Source: Streptomyces pilosus (GTDB lineage Bacteria > Actinomycetota > Actinomycetes > Streptomycetales > Streptomycetaceae). Taken from it: a stretch of DNA of 64,000 nucleotides. The stretch is from assembly GCF_014649835.1 (NCBI RefSeq), contig NZ_BMTU01000008.1, forward strand, positions 248,001-312,000, in the 5' to 3' direction. Below, one piece after another: positions 43,115 through 51,338 of this stretch. Below the pieces are notes generated by a model. The model was given only the letters and a program-made list of their open reading frames with translations. It made no database searches and was not told where the DNA came from. How positions within the stretch are numbered: the stretch's first letter is position 1; the number at the start of each line of letters is the position of its first letter. The position numbers were made by a program, and so were the translations under genes.

Positions 43115-46100
43115 TCAGCGCCCCAGGGCCTGCGGCGCGCCGCCCTCGTCGGTGCCCCAGACGTCCTCGTCCTCGGCCAGCCAGGTGGTCCGTTCCCTGT
43201 CCCCGCTCTCCGTCTGCGGTCTGTCGCCCGCTCCTGCCCCGCCCATGGGTCCCATCGGCGGCATGAAGGGCGTGCTGCCGCTGGTCTGCGTGGACCGGGG
43301 GACGACGCGGTGTTCCTCGTCGTCGACGGTCGGTGTGGTGGCGGCCGTCCGGCCGGAGCGGCCGACCACGGGCTCGATGACGGTCCTGGCGCGCTCGCCG
43401 GAGCCGCCACCGGCCTCGCCGCCCGCGCCGCGCATCATCGGCGGGTACATGCCCGGCGAGCCCGCTCCCGTGCCGGTGCCGCCGGCGGAGGCGCCCGCCG
43501 GGGCGTCGCCGCTCTGCGGGCGCCCCAGCGCCGAGGCGAGGTCGTCCTGGTTGTAGAGGTTGTCGTCGAACACGGAGGAGTAGGCGGAGCCCGTCGAGCC
43601 CGGGGAGCCGCCCGGGTCGTAGGCGGAGAGGTCGGGGGGCTCGGGGAGGTCGGCGATGCGCTGCCGGATCAGCTCGTCGATGTCCTTCTGCTCGGCGCTG
43701 ATCCGGTCGTACTCGGCCTGGATGTCGCCCATCCGCTGGTCGTACTCGGCCTTGGCGTCCTTGCGCGCCTGCTCGGCCCCGGTGCGCGCCTCCTCGCGAT
43801 CCGCCTGGGCGTCGGCCTTCGCCCGGTCGTACTCGCTCCTGGCCTCGGCCTCGGCGGCGTTCGCCCGTTCGACGGCCTCCCGTTCGGCGGCGTCGACCTC
43901 CTCGATCCGCCGGTCGTACTCCTCGCGGGCCACGTCCTCGCCGGTGCCGGCGGCGATCTCCCGCTCGTACTCCCGGCGTGCCTCGGCGCGTTCCTGCTCG
44001 GCGTCCTGCCGCGCCTGGTCCCGCTGTTCCCGGGCTTCGGCCTTCTCCTGCTCGTACTCCTGCCGCGCCGCCGCCTCCTGACGGTCGGCGTCCCGGAGGG
44101 CGGCGTCGCGCTCGGCGCGGGCCTCGGCCTTCTGCTGCTCGTAGTCGGCCTGTGCCTCGGTCTTGGCGTTCTGGGCGTCCAGCCGGGCCTGCTGCTTCTC
44201 CTGCAGGGCCTCGCGGCGGGCCTCCTCCTGCTGGGCCTCCGCCCTGGACCGCGCGTCGGCCTGGTCCTGCTCGGCGGCTTCCCGCTCGGCGGCGGCCTCC
44301 GCCCTGGCGGCCTCCTGCTCCGTCCTGGCCTCGGCCTTCTCCTTCTCCGCCTCCGCCTTCGCGGCCTCCTGCTCGCGCTCCGCCTCGGCCTTCGCCTGGG
44401 CCTGCTCCTGCTTGGCGGCTTCCTTCTCGGCGTCGGCCTCCGCCTTCGCGGCTTCCTGCTCGGCCTTCGCCTCGGCCTTCTCGGCCTCCTGCTCGGCCTT
44501 GGCCTCGGCCTTCTCCTTCTCCGCCTCCGCCTTGGCCGCTTCCTGCTCGCGCTTCGCCTCGGCCTTCTCGGCCTCCTGCTCGGCCTTCGCCTCCGCCTTC
44601 TCCCTATCGGCCTCTTCCTGGGCGGCGGCCTGTTCGGCCTTGGCCTCGGCTCGGTCGGCTTCGGCCTGGGCCGCGGCGCGTTCCCGTTCCTTCTTCGCCT
44701 CGTCCTGCGCCTTCTGGTTCTGCGCGAGGACGAACGCCTGCTGCTCGGCCGCGGCCTGCTTGGCCTCGGCCTTCTCCTTCGCGGCCTCTTCCTTGGCGGC
44801 GGCCTGTTCGGCCTTGGCGTCGGCCTTCTCCTTCGCGGCTTCGGCCTTGGCGGCATCCTGCTCGGCCTTGGCTTCGGCCTTCTCCTTGTCCTGCTCGGCC
44901 TTGGTCTCCGCCTTCTCCCTATCGGCCTCCGCCTTGGCGGCATCCTGTTCCGCCTTGGCCTCCGCCTTCTCCTTCTCCGCCGCCGCCTTGGCGGCATCCT
45001 GCTCGGCCTTGGCCTCGGCCTTCTCCTTCTCCGCCGCCGCCTTGGCCTCCGCCTTCTCCTTCTCGGCTTCGGCCTTCTCCTTGTCCCGCTCCGCCTTGGC
45101 CTCGGCCTTCTCCTTCTCCGCCGCCGCCTTGGCCTCGGCCTTCTCCTTCTCGGCTTCGGCCTTCTCCTTGTCCCGCTCCGCCTTGGCCTCCGCCTTCTCC
45201 TTCTCGGCCTGGGCCTTGGCGGCCGCCGCTTCGGCTTCCGCCTTCTTCTTCTCGGCGTCGGCCTCCGCCTTCGCGGAGATCTCGGAGAGGGGACGATCGT
45301 CCTTGTCGGTGATGCTGGTGTCGAACGCCTTCTCGGCCGCCTTGAACGCCTTGTGGATCTCGACGATGGCCTCGGCGCCCGCCGTGCTGAGCCAGTCCTG
45401 CACGGACTGCTCCCACCGGCGCACCGCCTCGTCGGCGATCGCCTTCCACGTGGTCATCTCGCTCGGCCTGCCGTACGACTTGCCCTCGATGACGATGTTG
45501 TTCTGGAAGCCGTCCGTCGACACCACGTAGTTGTGCCAGGAGGTGTACGGACCTGAGCCGCTGGACACCGTCTCGATGTCCGTCTTGTCGTACTGGGTGT
45601 CGAAGAGGGTGAGCCGGGCGTTCTGCAGCATGTCGTAGAGCCAGCGCTGCGGATTGCTCTCGGCCTTCCACGCGTTCCAGGCGTTGGAGAGCTTCTGCGC
45701 CTGGGCGAGGAGGACCCCCTGGGCCTCGGCCAGTGCCCGGGCCGGCTCGGAGGTCACCGTCACGCCGTCGATGGTGACGGCGCTGCTGTCGCCGCCCTTG
45801 CCGTTGAGCTGGTCGGCGTAGCCCTCGTAGTTCCGGGCCAGTTTGTGGATGAGCTCCTTGAAGATGGCGGCCGACGTGCCGTCCCAGGCGTCGCTGCCCT
45901 CTCCGATGTTCTCGGTGTCCCACGTACCGACGGTGACCGCGCTGTCCTCGAAGAACTTGACGACCCGGTCGAAGGCCTTGGCCGTTTCCGTGAAGGTGCG
46001 CAGGTCGACGTAGTCGGCGTCGTTCACCGAGTAGCTGCGGTTGCTGTACCCATGGGTCGAGTAGGGCCACATGGTGAGCTGGGAGAGGGCGTCCCTGGAG

Positions 46101-46555
46101 CCGTAGACGTACCGGACCAGCGCGTTGGTGTTCCAGTCGAGCTTCTCGCCCTCTTTGTTCCAGCCGCCCTTGTCCTTCAGGCGCTCGCTCGTCTTCGTGT
46201 AGTCCGGGATCACGTCGTCCCCGCCCGGCGGCCAGGACTGGCCGGACGCGAGGAAGGTGATGTAGGCGCGGTACCGGTAGAGGTACTTCCCCGGGGACAC
46301 GTCCTGGGAGTCGTCGCTGGGGCGGTAGAACGGAATGGTGTAGTCGGTGTTGTGCGTCTTCCATCCGCTGGAGGACAGGAAACCCGAGGAGTAGTCCGGG
46401 CCGCCGTGATCGTCCAGCCGGACGTGGATCAGCGGGATGCCGTCGTTACCCTTCAGATCGTCGAACAACGTTTTCCGCTCCGGCAGTACATAGCCGGTGA
46501 GCATGTCAACCGCTTTTTTCCAGTTGTCGTTGTTGTTGTCCTCGGGGTTGGCCAT
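43115..46555 (-). CDS. AAWKG-like ESX protein with very long coiled coil
   Basis: An 1146-residue protein. Residues 1-420 are a folded domain starting NWKKAVDMLTGYVLPERKTL, then Trp-rich segments including a WDGTSAAIFKELI helix, resembling the AAWKG group of Streptomyces proteins as I recall it. Residues about 425-968 are an unbroken coiled coil of Ala, Glu, Lys, Arg and Gln (runs of KAEAEKEKAEAK type). Residues 968-1146 are Pro/Gly-rich and disordered and end in TTWLAEDEDVWGTDEGG, a tail motif seen in other Streptomyces ESX-locus proteins. There is no signal peptide or membrane helix. It lies 12 bases after the upstream 148-aa gene and 16 before ybaB. Probably a secreted or scaffold protein of the ESX system; function unproven. 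Confidence 0.7.
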   Translation of the reverse strand: MANPEDNNNDNWKKAVDMLTGYVLPERKTLFDDLKGNDGIPLIHVRLDDHGGPDYSSGFLSSSGWKTHNTDYTIPFYRPSDDSQDVSPGKYLYRYRAYITFLASGQSWPPGGDDVIPDYTKTSERLKDKGGWNKEGEKLDWNTNALVRYVYGSRDALSQLTMWPYSTHGYSNRSYSVNDADYVDLRTFTETAKAFDRVVKFFEDSAVTVGTWDTENIGEGSDAWDGTSAAIFKELIHKLARNYEGYADQLNGKGGDSSAVTIDGVTVTSEPARALAEAQGVLLAQAQKLSNAWNAWKAESNPQRWLYDMLQNARLTLFDTQYDKTDIETVSSGSGPYTSWHNYVVSTDGFQNNIVIEGKSYGRPSEMTTWKAIADEAVRRWEQSVQDWLSTAGAEAIVEIHKAFKAAEKAFDTSITDKDDRPLSEISAKAEADAEKKKAEAEAAAAKAQAEKEKAEAKAERDKEKAEAEKEKAEAKAAAEKEKAEAKAERDKEKAEAEKEKAEAKAAAEKEKAEAKAEQDAAKAAAEKEKAEAKAEQDAAKAEADREKAETKAEQDKEKAEAKAEQDAAKAEAAKEKADAKAEQAAAKEEAAKEKAEAKQAAAEQQAFVLAQNQKAQDEAKKERERAAAQAEADRAEAKAEQAAAQEEADREKAEAKAEQEAEKAEAKREQEAAKAEAEKEKAEAKAEQEAEKAEAKAEQEAAKAEADAEKEAAKQEQAQAKAEAEREQEAAKAEAEKEKAEARTEQEAARAEAAAEREAAEQDQADARSRAEAQQEEARREALQEKQQARLDAQNAKTEAQADYEQQKAEARAERDAALRDADRQEAAARQEYEQEKAEAREQRDQARQDAEQERAEARREYEREIAAGTGEDVAREEYDRRIEEVDAAEREAVERANAAEAEARSEYDRAKADAQADREEARTGAEQARKDAKAEYDQRMGDIQAEYDRISAEQKDIDELIRQRIADLPEPPDLSAYDPGGSPGSTGSAYSSVFDDNLYNQDDLASALGRPQSGDAPAGASAGGTGTGAGSPGMYPPMMRGAGGEAGGGSGERARTVIEPVVGRSGRTAATTPTVDDEEHRVVPRSTQTSGSTPFMPPMGPMGGAGAGDRPQTESGDRERTTWLAEDEDVWGTDEGGAPQALGR
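44260..45270 (-). repeat. Degenerate tandem DNA repeats encoding the coiled coil
   Basis: About 1 kb of short repeats, recognisable as recurring GCCTTCTCCTTCTCGGC and GCCTTGGCGGCATCCTGCTC words on the plus strand, encode KAEAK, EKEKAE and EQDAAK units. Such DNA expands and contracts readily, so the coil length probably varies between strains and is a risk point for misassembly. Confidence 0.75.
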
Positions 46556-46567
46556 CGCCGAACTCCG

Positions 46568-47014
46568 CTACTCTTCCTCTTGGGTGCCACCGGGATTGTC
46601 GAGATCACTGTCGACATCTTCGAAGATGTCCATGAAATCGTCCGGGGTGATGTTTTCCAGATTCTTGCCCTGAGCCTTGGCCAGCTCGTCGATCGTGTCC
46701 CACAACGCCTGTTCGAGGTCCTCGAAGAGGATCGTCTGGTCCTCCAGGATGCGCACGACCTCACCCGCGCCCTGCTGGATGACCTTGTTCAGGGCGCCCC
46801 CGCCGGCCGCGCTGTTCTCACCGGCCATGAGACCGATGACCAGCGGCTTCGCGGAGTCGATCGTCGTGGTCGAGATGCTGTCCGCGATGAAAGTGATCGC
46901 CGGACCGGCGGTCGGACTGTCCTTGAGGATGTTCTCCAGGGTCGTCCGGAAGCCGTCGATCTGGTTGTTGATGAAATTCTTCAGGAACGTGCTGTCGAGG
47001 ACCGTGACGGCCAC
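46568..47014 (-). CDS. Small ESX-operon helical protein, family unknown
   Basis: A 148-residue acidic protein from GTG 47014 with a GGAAGGG site. Hydrophobic-polar periodicity suggests a helical bundle; a semi-hydrophobic middle (TAGPAITFIADSISTTTI, then PLVIGLMAG) is not long enough for a confident membrane segment. The end, DDFMDIFEDVDSDLDN, is very acidic. No WXG motif is visible. It lies between the WXG100-like pair and the coiled-coil protein in the same direction, so a role in the same secretion process is inferred from position only. Confidence 0.65.
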   Translation of the reverse strand: MAVTVLDSTFLKNFINNQIDGFRTTLENILKDSPTAGPAITFIADSISTTTIDSAKPLVIGLMAGENSAAGGGALNKVIQQGAGEVVRILEDQTILFEDLEQALWDTIDELAKAQGKNLENITPDDFMDIFEDVDSDLDNPGGTQEEE

Positions 47015-47042
47015 GTGATCACCCTTCCGTCACAGGCCGGCG

Positions 47043-47363
47043 TCAGCGGCTGCCGATCCTGATGTCGCCCCAGCGCTGCGACAGGTTCTGCTCCGTGTAC
47101 CGGTAGTTGCCGGAGATCTCGGTGAGCAGACCGGAGTGGTTGGCGAGCAGGGTCTTGATGTTCTCGACAGCGTTGTCCCACTTCGCCTGGACCTCGCTGT
47201 AGACGTCCCGGTCGTCACCGATCCAGCTGTTGCGGAGTTCGGCGAGCTCCATTTCCAGGTTGGCCAGAATGCTCATGATCGCCTGGGACTGGCCGACCAT
47301 GTCGTCCGCCGCGCCTTCGGCATGGTTGTAGTCGACGTAGATGTAGCCGTCGGAGAAGTCCAT
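47043..47363 (-). CDS. WXG100-family protein (EsxA-like)
   Basis: A 106-residue protein with two helices joined by the W-x-G turn (NSWIGDDRDVYSEVQAKWD), the hallmark of ESAT-6/CFP-10 proteins. The C-terminal Tyr-containing segment (NYRYTEQNLSQRWGD) has the Y-x-x-x-D/E-like spacing used as the ESX export signal. There is no signal peptide; export would be through the EccB/C/D complex encoded next door. AGAGGAA precedes ATG 47363. It forms a pair with the neighbouring 116-aa protein 69 bases upstream, as secreted WXG heterodimers do. Confidence 0.85.
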   Translation of the reverse strand: MDFSDGYIYVDYNHAEGAADDMVGQSQAIMSILANLEMELAELRNSWIGDDRDVYSEVQAKWDNAVENIKTLLANHSGLLTEISGNYRYTEQNLSQRWGDIRIGSR

Positions 47364-47432
47364 CGGATTCCTCTATTCACCGGGAGAACGACGTGAGTGG
47401 AAGGGCTGGAGGGTCTGCTGGGTGCGTCGGCG

Positions 47433-47783
47433 TCAGTTCGACGACGTGTTGGTGCCGTTGAGCTCGTCGAACACCTGCGTGGAACGCGAGTACTCGGTGT
47501 CGATCGCGTCACTGGTCGACCCCTGCACCAGCCCGTGCTCCGTCAGGGTGGTGTTGAGCTCGTCGACCATCCGGTCCAGATTGATCAGGATGGTGTCGAC
47601 GTGCTCGTCCCACTGCTCCAGCAGTTTCTTGTACTTTCCGCCGTCCACGCCCCCGTAATTCGCGGCGAGCGTGTGCGACGTGGACTGGACGTCCTGCTGA
47701 CAGCGCTGGACACCGGTGAAGGCCTGTTCCAGCGCCATGATCCCGTTGCGGGTCGCGCGTTCTTCGGACTGCTGCATGGCCAT
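47433..47783 (-). CDS. WXG100-like partner protein (EsxB-like)
   Basis: A 116-residue two-helix protein, started at ATG 47783 because GGGGAG lies seven bases upstream; the frame runs on to 47813 without a site. The turn reads ANYGGVDGGKYKKLLEQWDEH: the Trp of WXG is replaced by Tyr (Y-G-G), which is common in one member of a WXG pair. The C-terminal tail (AIDTEYSRSTQVFDELNG) is flexible. First gene of the minus-strand run that leads to the giant protein, so its promoter probably drives the whole set. Confidence 0.78.
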   Translation of the reverse strand: MAMQQSEERATRNGIMALEQAFTGVQRCQQDVQSTSHTLAANYGGVDGGKYKKLLEQWDEHVDTILINLDRMVDELNTTLTEHGLVQGSTSDAIDTEYSRSTQVFDELNGTNTSSN

Positions 47784-47899
47784 GAGAGAACTCCCCTTTT
47801 CGGCACGACTCACCGGGATGCGACCCTCACTTTCACCCTGCGGGCAGACAGGGCTTCCCCGCGCTCACGAAGGACACGCCGGGGTCATGGGGTGGCCAG

Positions 47900-47929
47900 A
47901 TGCTATGCACGGCGCAACTTGTTTGGCAA
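47900..47929 (-). promoter_or_regulatory. Candidate promoter of the WXG/giant operon
   Basis: On the minus strand TTGCCA (47929-47924) and TAGCAT (47905-47900) are separated by 18 bases, a fair match to the housekeeping consensus, about 117 bases upstream of the first WXG-like start. It lies in the 374-base gap 47784-48157, which has no gene. Confidence 0.45.
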
Positions 47930-47963
47930 TTGGCCGAGAAACCGCGAAGGCCCCCATCAAACA

Positions 47964-47975
47964 GCTCAATTGAGC
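47964..47975. promoter_or_regulatory. Perfect 12-base AT-centred palindrome
   Basis: GCTCAATTGAGC lies about 35 bases upstream of the candidate -35 box, in a GC-rich gap where such a sequence stands out. It is a plausible activator site; the regulator is unknown. Confidence 0.4.
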
Positions 47976-48157
47976 ACTGCCCTGGAATTCACGCCACTCA
48001 GGTGAGCGGCGTGGTGCATGCGGCCGGACAGATCGGGCATCGGCGCCGTCCACCGGCCACCGCAGGATGCCCGGCTGAACGCGGGGTGACCGGCCGGACG
48101 CCAAGAATTTGCCTTCCGGACGGCCGCCGGCGGGGCACGGTCCTCCCCTCCTGCCCG

Positions 48158-49630
48158 CTACCGCCCGGGACACCGCAGCGTCACCCGGGCCTCGCCCGCG
48201 GACGCCGCCTCGGGGGTCAGGTCCGGGCCGCTGGGCAGCATGGCCAGCATCGGGGACGGCATCGTCCGCGCCTCGACACCCTCGTAGCCCAGCGCCTTCA
48301 CCGCCTCCTGGGACAGCAGCCGGTACTTCACACCCTCGTCCGTCACCAGGTACGTGGTGTCGCCCAGCCCGCTGCCGCTCGCGCTCAACGCCCTGACCAG
48401 CGCGCCCTTTCCGGCCCGTACGGCGATGGAGTCGACCTTCAGGCAGCCCGGTTCGACCTCGGGCGCCGGTGCCTGCACGGCCCCGGGCAGGGCGCTCCCG
48501 GGCAGCACGGAAGCGCCCACCCGCACCCCGGAGGCCGTGGAGTCGACCTCCGCGCAGGACACGGAGCCGGTGGCGACGGTGACCGCCTTCGGCGGCCGCG
48601 CGGGCAGCTTCGCCGGCTCCGGGCTCCGCGCACCGGGGGCGAGGTGCCCGGCCAGGGTGTCCGCGCCGAGCGTCGCCACGGTCGCGGCGCCCCCGCCGTA
48701 CGCCTTCTCCCGCGTCTGCGGATCGCCCAGCAGGAGGGCCGCCTCCGTATCCGTCAGGGGCACGAGTCCGTCCTTCGTGAGCAGGTGGTGGCGGGCGGCG
48801 GAGCCGGGCACGTCGACCTTGAAGAGCTGCCCGATCCTGGTGCTCCGCCCGGCCAGTCCGGGCCCCTTCCCGCCCCGGCCCGGTACGTCGGCGGGCGCCA
48901 GGTCGGGGCCCAGCGGGAAGGCGTCGAGGAACGCCGCGGAGACGGGACGCGGGGTGACGTCGCCGTACCCGAGGGCCTCGGCCGCCTTCGCCCGCCCGTC
49001 CAGCCGCAGCCGGCTGCCCTGCCACAGCAGGTACGTGGCGTCGTCCGGGCCGGCGACCAGCAGGCCCTCGTCCTCGCCCAGCCGCCGGCCGCCGGGCACG
49101 TCCTGCGGGGCGTCGGCGCCGAGGGCGAGCGTCGTGGTCGCCGTGACGACGCCCGTCGTCCGGGGCAGGACGCCGGAACACACCAGCCACGGGGTGCGGT
49201 CGAGGTCTCCGGTGCCCGGCAGCGCCTCGGGGCCGTCGGGGATGCCGACGGGGGTTCCGTGCGGGGTGCCGGCCAGCGAGGACGTGCCCACGGTCGTGAC
49301 GCCGATGCCGCCGCCGGTGATCAGCCGGGCCGACGCGTAGTTGCGCACCGGGCGCAGCCGCCCGTCCAGGTAGAGGTAGCGCGCGCCGGTCTGCTTGTCG
49401 ACGATCAGGTTCTCCCCCGAGCGCCACGAGTCGTTGCCGCCGGGCCTCAGGAGTCCGAAGACGAAGGCGCCCGCGCACACCAGCAAGGCGATGATCACGC
49501 CGATCGCGGCGCCGCGGTTGGTCCTGCCCAGCGGGCTCTCCGGGGCGTCGGGCTCCGAGCGCAGCATGGCCGAGGCCAGCCGGCCCATGATGAAGAGGTG
49601 CGCCTGTACTTGGTCGCGCTTGCTGTGCAT
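48158..49630 (-). CDS. eccB: Type VII secretion membrane protein EccB
   Basis: A 490-residue core component. The start MHSKRDQVQAHLFIMGRLASAM is the classic EccB amino end (cytoplasmic), followed by one membrane helix at about residues 40-62 (AIGVIIALLVCAGAFVFGLL) and a large extracytoplasmic region of repeated units such as LRPVRNYASARLI, AEALGYGDVTPRPV and VKALGYEGVEARTMPSPMLAMLPSGPDL. Cys pairs outside (WLVCSGVL, VSCAEV, EPGCLKV, RCPGR) suggest disulfides. ATG 49630 follows CGGGAGAACGG. It lies 17 bases downstream of eccD, so the two are cotranscribed. Confidence 0.93.
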   Translation of the reverse strand: MHSKRDQVQAHLFIMGRLASAMLRSEPDAPESPLGRTNRGAAIGVIIALLVCAGAFVFGLLRPGGNDSWRSGENLIVDKQTGARYLYLDGRLRPVRNYASARLITGGGIGVTTVGTSSLAGTPHGTPVGIPDGPEALPGTGDLDRTPWLVCSGVLPRTTGVVTATTTLALGADAPQDVPGGRRLGEDEGLLVAGPDDATYLLWQGSRLRLDGRAKAAEALGYGDVTPRPVSAAFLDAFPLGPDLAPADVPGRGGKGPGLAGRSTRIGQLFKVDVPGSAARHHLLTKDGLVPLTDTEAALLLGDPQTREKAYGGGAATVATLGADTLAGHLAPGARSPEPAKLPARPPKAVTVATGSVSCAEVDSTASGVRVGASVLPGSALPGAVQAPAPEVEPGCLKVDSIAVRAGKGALVRALSASGSGLGDTTYLVTDEGVKYRLLSQEAVKALGYEGVEARTMPSPMLAMLPSGPDLTPEAASAGEARVTLRCPGR

Positions 49631-49647
49631 GTCGCCGTTCTCCCGGG

Positions 49648-51045
49648 TCAGCCGTTGATGCCGCGGAGCCGGCCGTAGACGCCCATCGACCAGAGCGTCA
49701 GCGGCAAGATGCTGAGGGCGGCGAGTGAGTGCAGCAGCTCGGCCGCGCGCCCCCAGTACGGGACGAGCCGCCGTCCGGGCACGGTCCACGAGGCGATGGT
49801 GATCGCGGCGGCCAGCCCCATCAGGCCGGCCGTCAGGGTCAGCCGGTCCGCCGGGGCGAGGGAGCGCGCCGAGACGAACAGCAGCAGGACCACGCCCCAG
49901 GCCCCGGCGGCGGTCAGCGCCAGCCGCTGCCAGACATTGCCCAGCCCCCGGCTGTGCAGCAGCAGCAGGAGGGAGAGGGCCACGACGGTGAGGATCTCGG
50001 CGAGGCCCGGCGACGCCATGAGGGCCACCAGGCAGGGCAGGCAGACCAGGCCGATGGCGCCGTAGAGGGCGGTCATCCAGCCGTCCGCCAGCGCCGAGCG
50101 CGCGTCGACGTCCGAGGAGGAGTACGGGTCGATGCCCTGCTGCAGCTGCTGGACGTTGGTCGGCAGGGGCGGCATCCGCATGCCGGCCAGCCGGAACGAC
50201 AGCGACGGGACGAACCCGCCGAAGAGCACCACCACGACGGCCACCACGCCGGCCGCCTGCTGCGGGGCCAGGCCCAGGGTGATCAGGGCGGCGCCGAGCG
50301 CGCCCGCGGCGGCGACGCAGGCCGCGCCGATGAACAGCGCCGGGTACACGCCGACCGCCGCCAGGGCGAGCACCGCGCCCGCGCCGCCGGCCGCGGACGC
50401 CGCCAGCAGCCGGGCGCCGAGGACGGCTTCGCCGTCGGCGCCGCCCAGGTCGCCGCCGGGCAGCAGCCAGCCCGCCAGGGCGAAGTAGGGGGCCGCCATC
50501 AGGCCGAGCACCGAGCCGGCTCCGGCGTCCCCGACGGCACGGGAGGCGGAGCCCGCCCCGGCGATCAGCAGCAGTCCCGCGGCCGAGGCGGCGACGGCCC
50601 GCACCCAGCCCGCCGTGCCCGGCATGGCCAGCAGCACGATGCCCAGTACGAGGGTGGCCGCGGCCAGTCCGCGCAGCAGCCGCCGGCCGGCCTCCGGGCT
50701 CCAGCCGTGCGGCCTGCGGCCCATGCCGTCGGCGATGCCGTCGACCAGGTCGTCGATGTGCACCTCGGGCAACTCCGCGGTGCGCGGGCGGAGATGCAGC
50801 TCCTCTCCGTCCCGCAGACCGAGGGAGTCCAAGGTACTCTCGGGGTCGAGCGGTGGACCGCCCAGGCGTTGCAGCACCCAGCCGCCGTGTTCCAGGCCGG
50901 ATTCCTCCAGGCCGTCCCCTCCGTACGCGATCACTGTGGGCAGCAGATCGGCGACGGGGACGTCGGAGGGCACCGCCAGGTCGACGGTCCTGGCCGGAGC
51001 ACGTACGGTGACGCGGCACAGGCTTGCCGTCTGAATCTCTGTCAT
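49648..51045 (-). CDS. eccD: Type VII secretion membrane protein EccD
   Basis: A 465-residue integral membrane component. Residues 1-90 are the cytoplasmic ubiquitin-like (YukD) domain (CRVTVRAPARTVDLAVPSDVPVADLLP ... SLGLRDGEELHLRP), followed by about eleven membrane helices and the conserved cytoplasmic-type loop FRLAGMRMPPLPTNV in the middle. EccD forms the channel-lining dimer of the ESX core complex. I chose ATG 51045; GTG 51060 is possible and neither has a strong ribosome site. It diverges from eccC across 293 bases. Confidence 0.92.
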   Translation of the reverse strand: MTEIQTASLCRVTVRAPARTVDLAVPSDVPVADLLPTVIAYGGDGLEESGLEHGGWVLQRLGGPPLDPESTLDSLGLRDGEELHLRPRTAELPEVHIDDLVDGIADGMGRRPHGWSPEAGRRLLRGLAAATLVLGIVLLAMPGTAGWVRAVAASAAGLLLIAGAGSASRAVGDAGAGSVLGLMAAPYFALAGWLLPGGDLGGADGEAVLGARLLAASAAGGAGAVLALAAVGVYPALFIGAACVAAAGALGAALITLGLAPQQAAGVVAVVVVLFGGFVPSLSFRLAGMRMPPLPTNVQQLQQGIDPYSSSDVDARSALADGWMTALYGAIGLVCLPCLVALMASPGLAEILTVVALSLLLLLHSRGLGNVWQRLALTAAGAWGVVLLLFVSARSLAPADRLTLTAGLMGLAAAITIASWTVPGRRLVPYWGRAAELLHSLAALSILPLTLWSMGVYGRLRGING

Positions 51046-51338
51046 GGGTTCGGGGTTCACACTTTCTGGCAGGCCACGGAATGCGCGGTGGCTGGAACGT
51101 GACAGCGGCACACCGGTCGGTCGCCGAACGCGACGGAAAAGTCGGACGGGGCATGCGCCGACGAGTTTGACCGGACGCCGGTCTTTTCGCAACACCACTC
51201 CGGGAGTTCAGCGTCCCGGAACTCCACCGTCATTGTCCCGCCGCCGTCGCGCGGGAATCTGACCCTTTACGGAGAACCCGTGACGTTCCCGCGGGGTTTC
51301 CCCGAAATTCCTTTTGCCATCACTGAGGAGGACGTTCG
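51046..51338. promoter_or_regulatory. Divergent control region between eccD and eccC
   Basis: A 293-base gap that must hold promoters for eccD-eccB (minus) and eccC (plus). The only clear structure is an inverted repeat, GGAGTTC at 51203-51209 with GAACTCC at 51219-51225, which could be an operator. I cannot assign -35/-10 boxes with confidence. Confidence 0.45.

Noticed and set aside
43099..43410. Longer N-terminus for the YbaB-like protein
   Set aside because: It lies wholly inside the upstream coiled-coil gene, and GGGAG precedes ATG 43098 where YbaB similarity starts.
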